A stretch of 46,921 nt of DNA. Source: an uncultured Clostridia bacterium. GTDB lineage: Bacteria; Bacillota; Clostridia; Christensenellales; Borkfalkiaceae. The position numbers were made by a program, and so were the translations under genes. Shown here piece by piece: positions 46,528-46,921 of the stretch (positions within the stretch are counted from its first letter, which is position 1; the number at the start of each line of letters is the position of its first letter). Under the pieces are notes generated by a model. It saw only the letters and a list, made by a program, of their open reading frames with translations. It had not been told where the DNA came from and searched no databases. Location: NCBI GenBank assembly GCA_947624445.1, contig CANQKF010000012.1:1-46921 (forward strand), given 5' to 3'.

Positions 46528-46921
46528 ATGGTGATAGCGTTTGAACACCGAAAATGTGTTCAAGCGCTGTTTTCATTTCTTCAAGTCTGACGTTCTCGAC
46601 CTCTGCCGCGTTCCCCAAACGAAAATGCGCCGTGATATAGCCGTCGCCCACGAATACCTTTGTCACAAGGTTATCAATGATTTTGCGCTGGTAGTCCTTG
46701 TCGGCGGGGTTGCCTTTCAATAGGTCGGCTATGAACTCCATGATGTCCTTTTCCGTAAACTGTCTGCCGCGTTCGCGCTCTAACTGCGCTTTTTGGCTCT
46801 GCAAGTCCTCAATAAGTGTTTGGTAGTCGTTCATGCGCTTTTCTATGTTCGCCCGCAAAAGTGCGTTTTTCGCCTCGATGAACGCGGTCGTCATTTCGTC
46901 AATATCCCGCTGAACTTTGGC
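46528..46921 (-). CDS. large serine recombinase, C-terminal part (cut by window edge)
   Basis: Only the last part is in the window. It is a coiled-coil segment rich in Lys/Glu/Gln (RMNDYQTLIEDLQSQKAQLE) followed by a recombinase C-terminal segment, FTEKDIMEFIADLLKGNPAD and IDNLVTKVFVGDGYITAHF. This is typical of large serine recombinases of Firmicute integrative elements. No stop occurs at the element boundary: the frame stays open through the antisense of tRNA-Ser and into galT, to a stop at 45959-45961. The true end is uncertain. Sampled G+C is about 52 percent, lower than the chromosome here. Confidence 0.75.
46536..46568. repeat. inverted repeat at the mobile-element end
   Basis: 13-base arms (46536-46548, 46556-46568) with one G-T pair and a seven-base loop, nine bases after tRNA-Ser. 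It could be a terminator for the tRNA (GTTTTC follows) or part of the attachment site. Confidence 0.6.

Overview
The window is dense, roughly two-thirds G+C by eye, and comes from an endospore-forming Firmicute (class Clostridia or close to it). The evidence is spoIVA, spoVAD and spoVAE, the two-domain NadD-YqeK protein, class II GalT, many consensus TTGACA/TATAAT promoters with 17-base spacers, and the MnmE, SecA, RF2, TsaD and RsfS housekeeping set. The species cannot be named from the sequence alone.

Layout. 1-55: cut tRNA-Thr(GGT), minus strand. 164-2908 (minus): lysine/diaminopimelate operon asd-dapA-dapB. 3096-8467: tightly packed operon of a membrane protein, a methyltransferase, Hsp33, a TPR protein and an unknown helical protein. 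8673-10139: spoIVA with a sigma-E-like promoter. 10256-11239: MscS channel. 11387-17329: L-arabinose operon (FGGY kinase, araD, araA) ending in a GH36 glycosidase. 17427-23998: second operon with a UDP-sugar pyrophosphorylase, a small unknown protein, a GH51 arabinofuranosidase, a lipoprotein metallo-beta-lactamase, recX, birA and NAD(P)HX dehydratase. 24097-27685: a membrane protein (minus), nadD-yqeK, rsfS, a small membrane protein (minus) and a DeoC-like protein without catalytic residues. 27893-33094: secA, prfB, tsaD. 33209-35245: an unusual membrane protein with two Rossmann-like domains and a C-terminal RyR-like domain. 35353-38055: spoVAD, spoVAE and an HtrA-like lipoprotein protease. 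38191-39541: a small island of less GC-rich DNA with an unknown protein and an XRE regulator. 39746-40499: tRNA-Arg(ACG) next to a broken copy, then a region of three DnaA boxes and hairpins. 40522-46357: DtxR-type regulator, mnmE, a LysR regulator, an unknown protein, galK and galT. 46438-46921: tRNA-Ser(CGA) and the C-terminal end of a serine recombinase belonging to a mobile element that continues past the window.

How the genes work together. The GH51 enzyme would release L-arabinose from oligosaccharides, which AraA, the FGGY kinase and AraD convert to D-xylulose 5-phosphate. The GH36 enzyme, GalK, GalT and the pyrophosphorylase form a matching route for galactosides. No sugar transporter lies in the window. 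The sporulation genes cover coat anchoring (SpoIVA) and dipicolinate uptake or germination (SpoVAD, SpoVAE). The lysine operon supplies diaminopimelate and dipicolinate precursors.

The strongest observations for a second look are: an exact 111-bp in-frame tandem duplication that gives the HtrA-like protease two GNSGG active-site motifs; the RyR-Rossmann membrane protein; the DeoC homologue that has lost all three catalytic residues; the interrupted duplicate of tRNA-Arg; the DnaA-box cluster; and the recombinase frame that runs without a stop through the antisense of tRNA-Ser.
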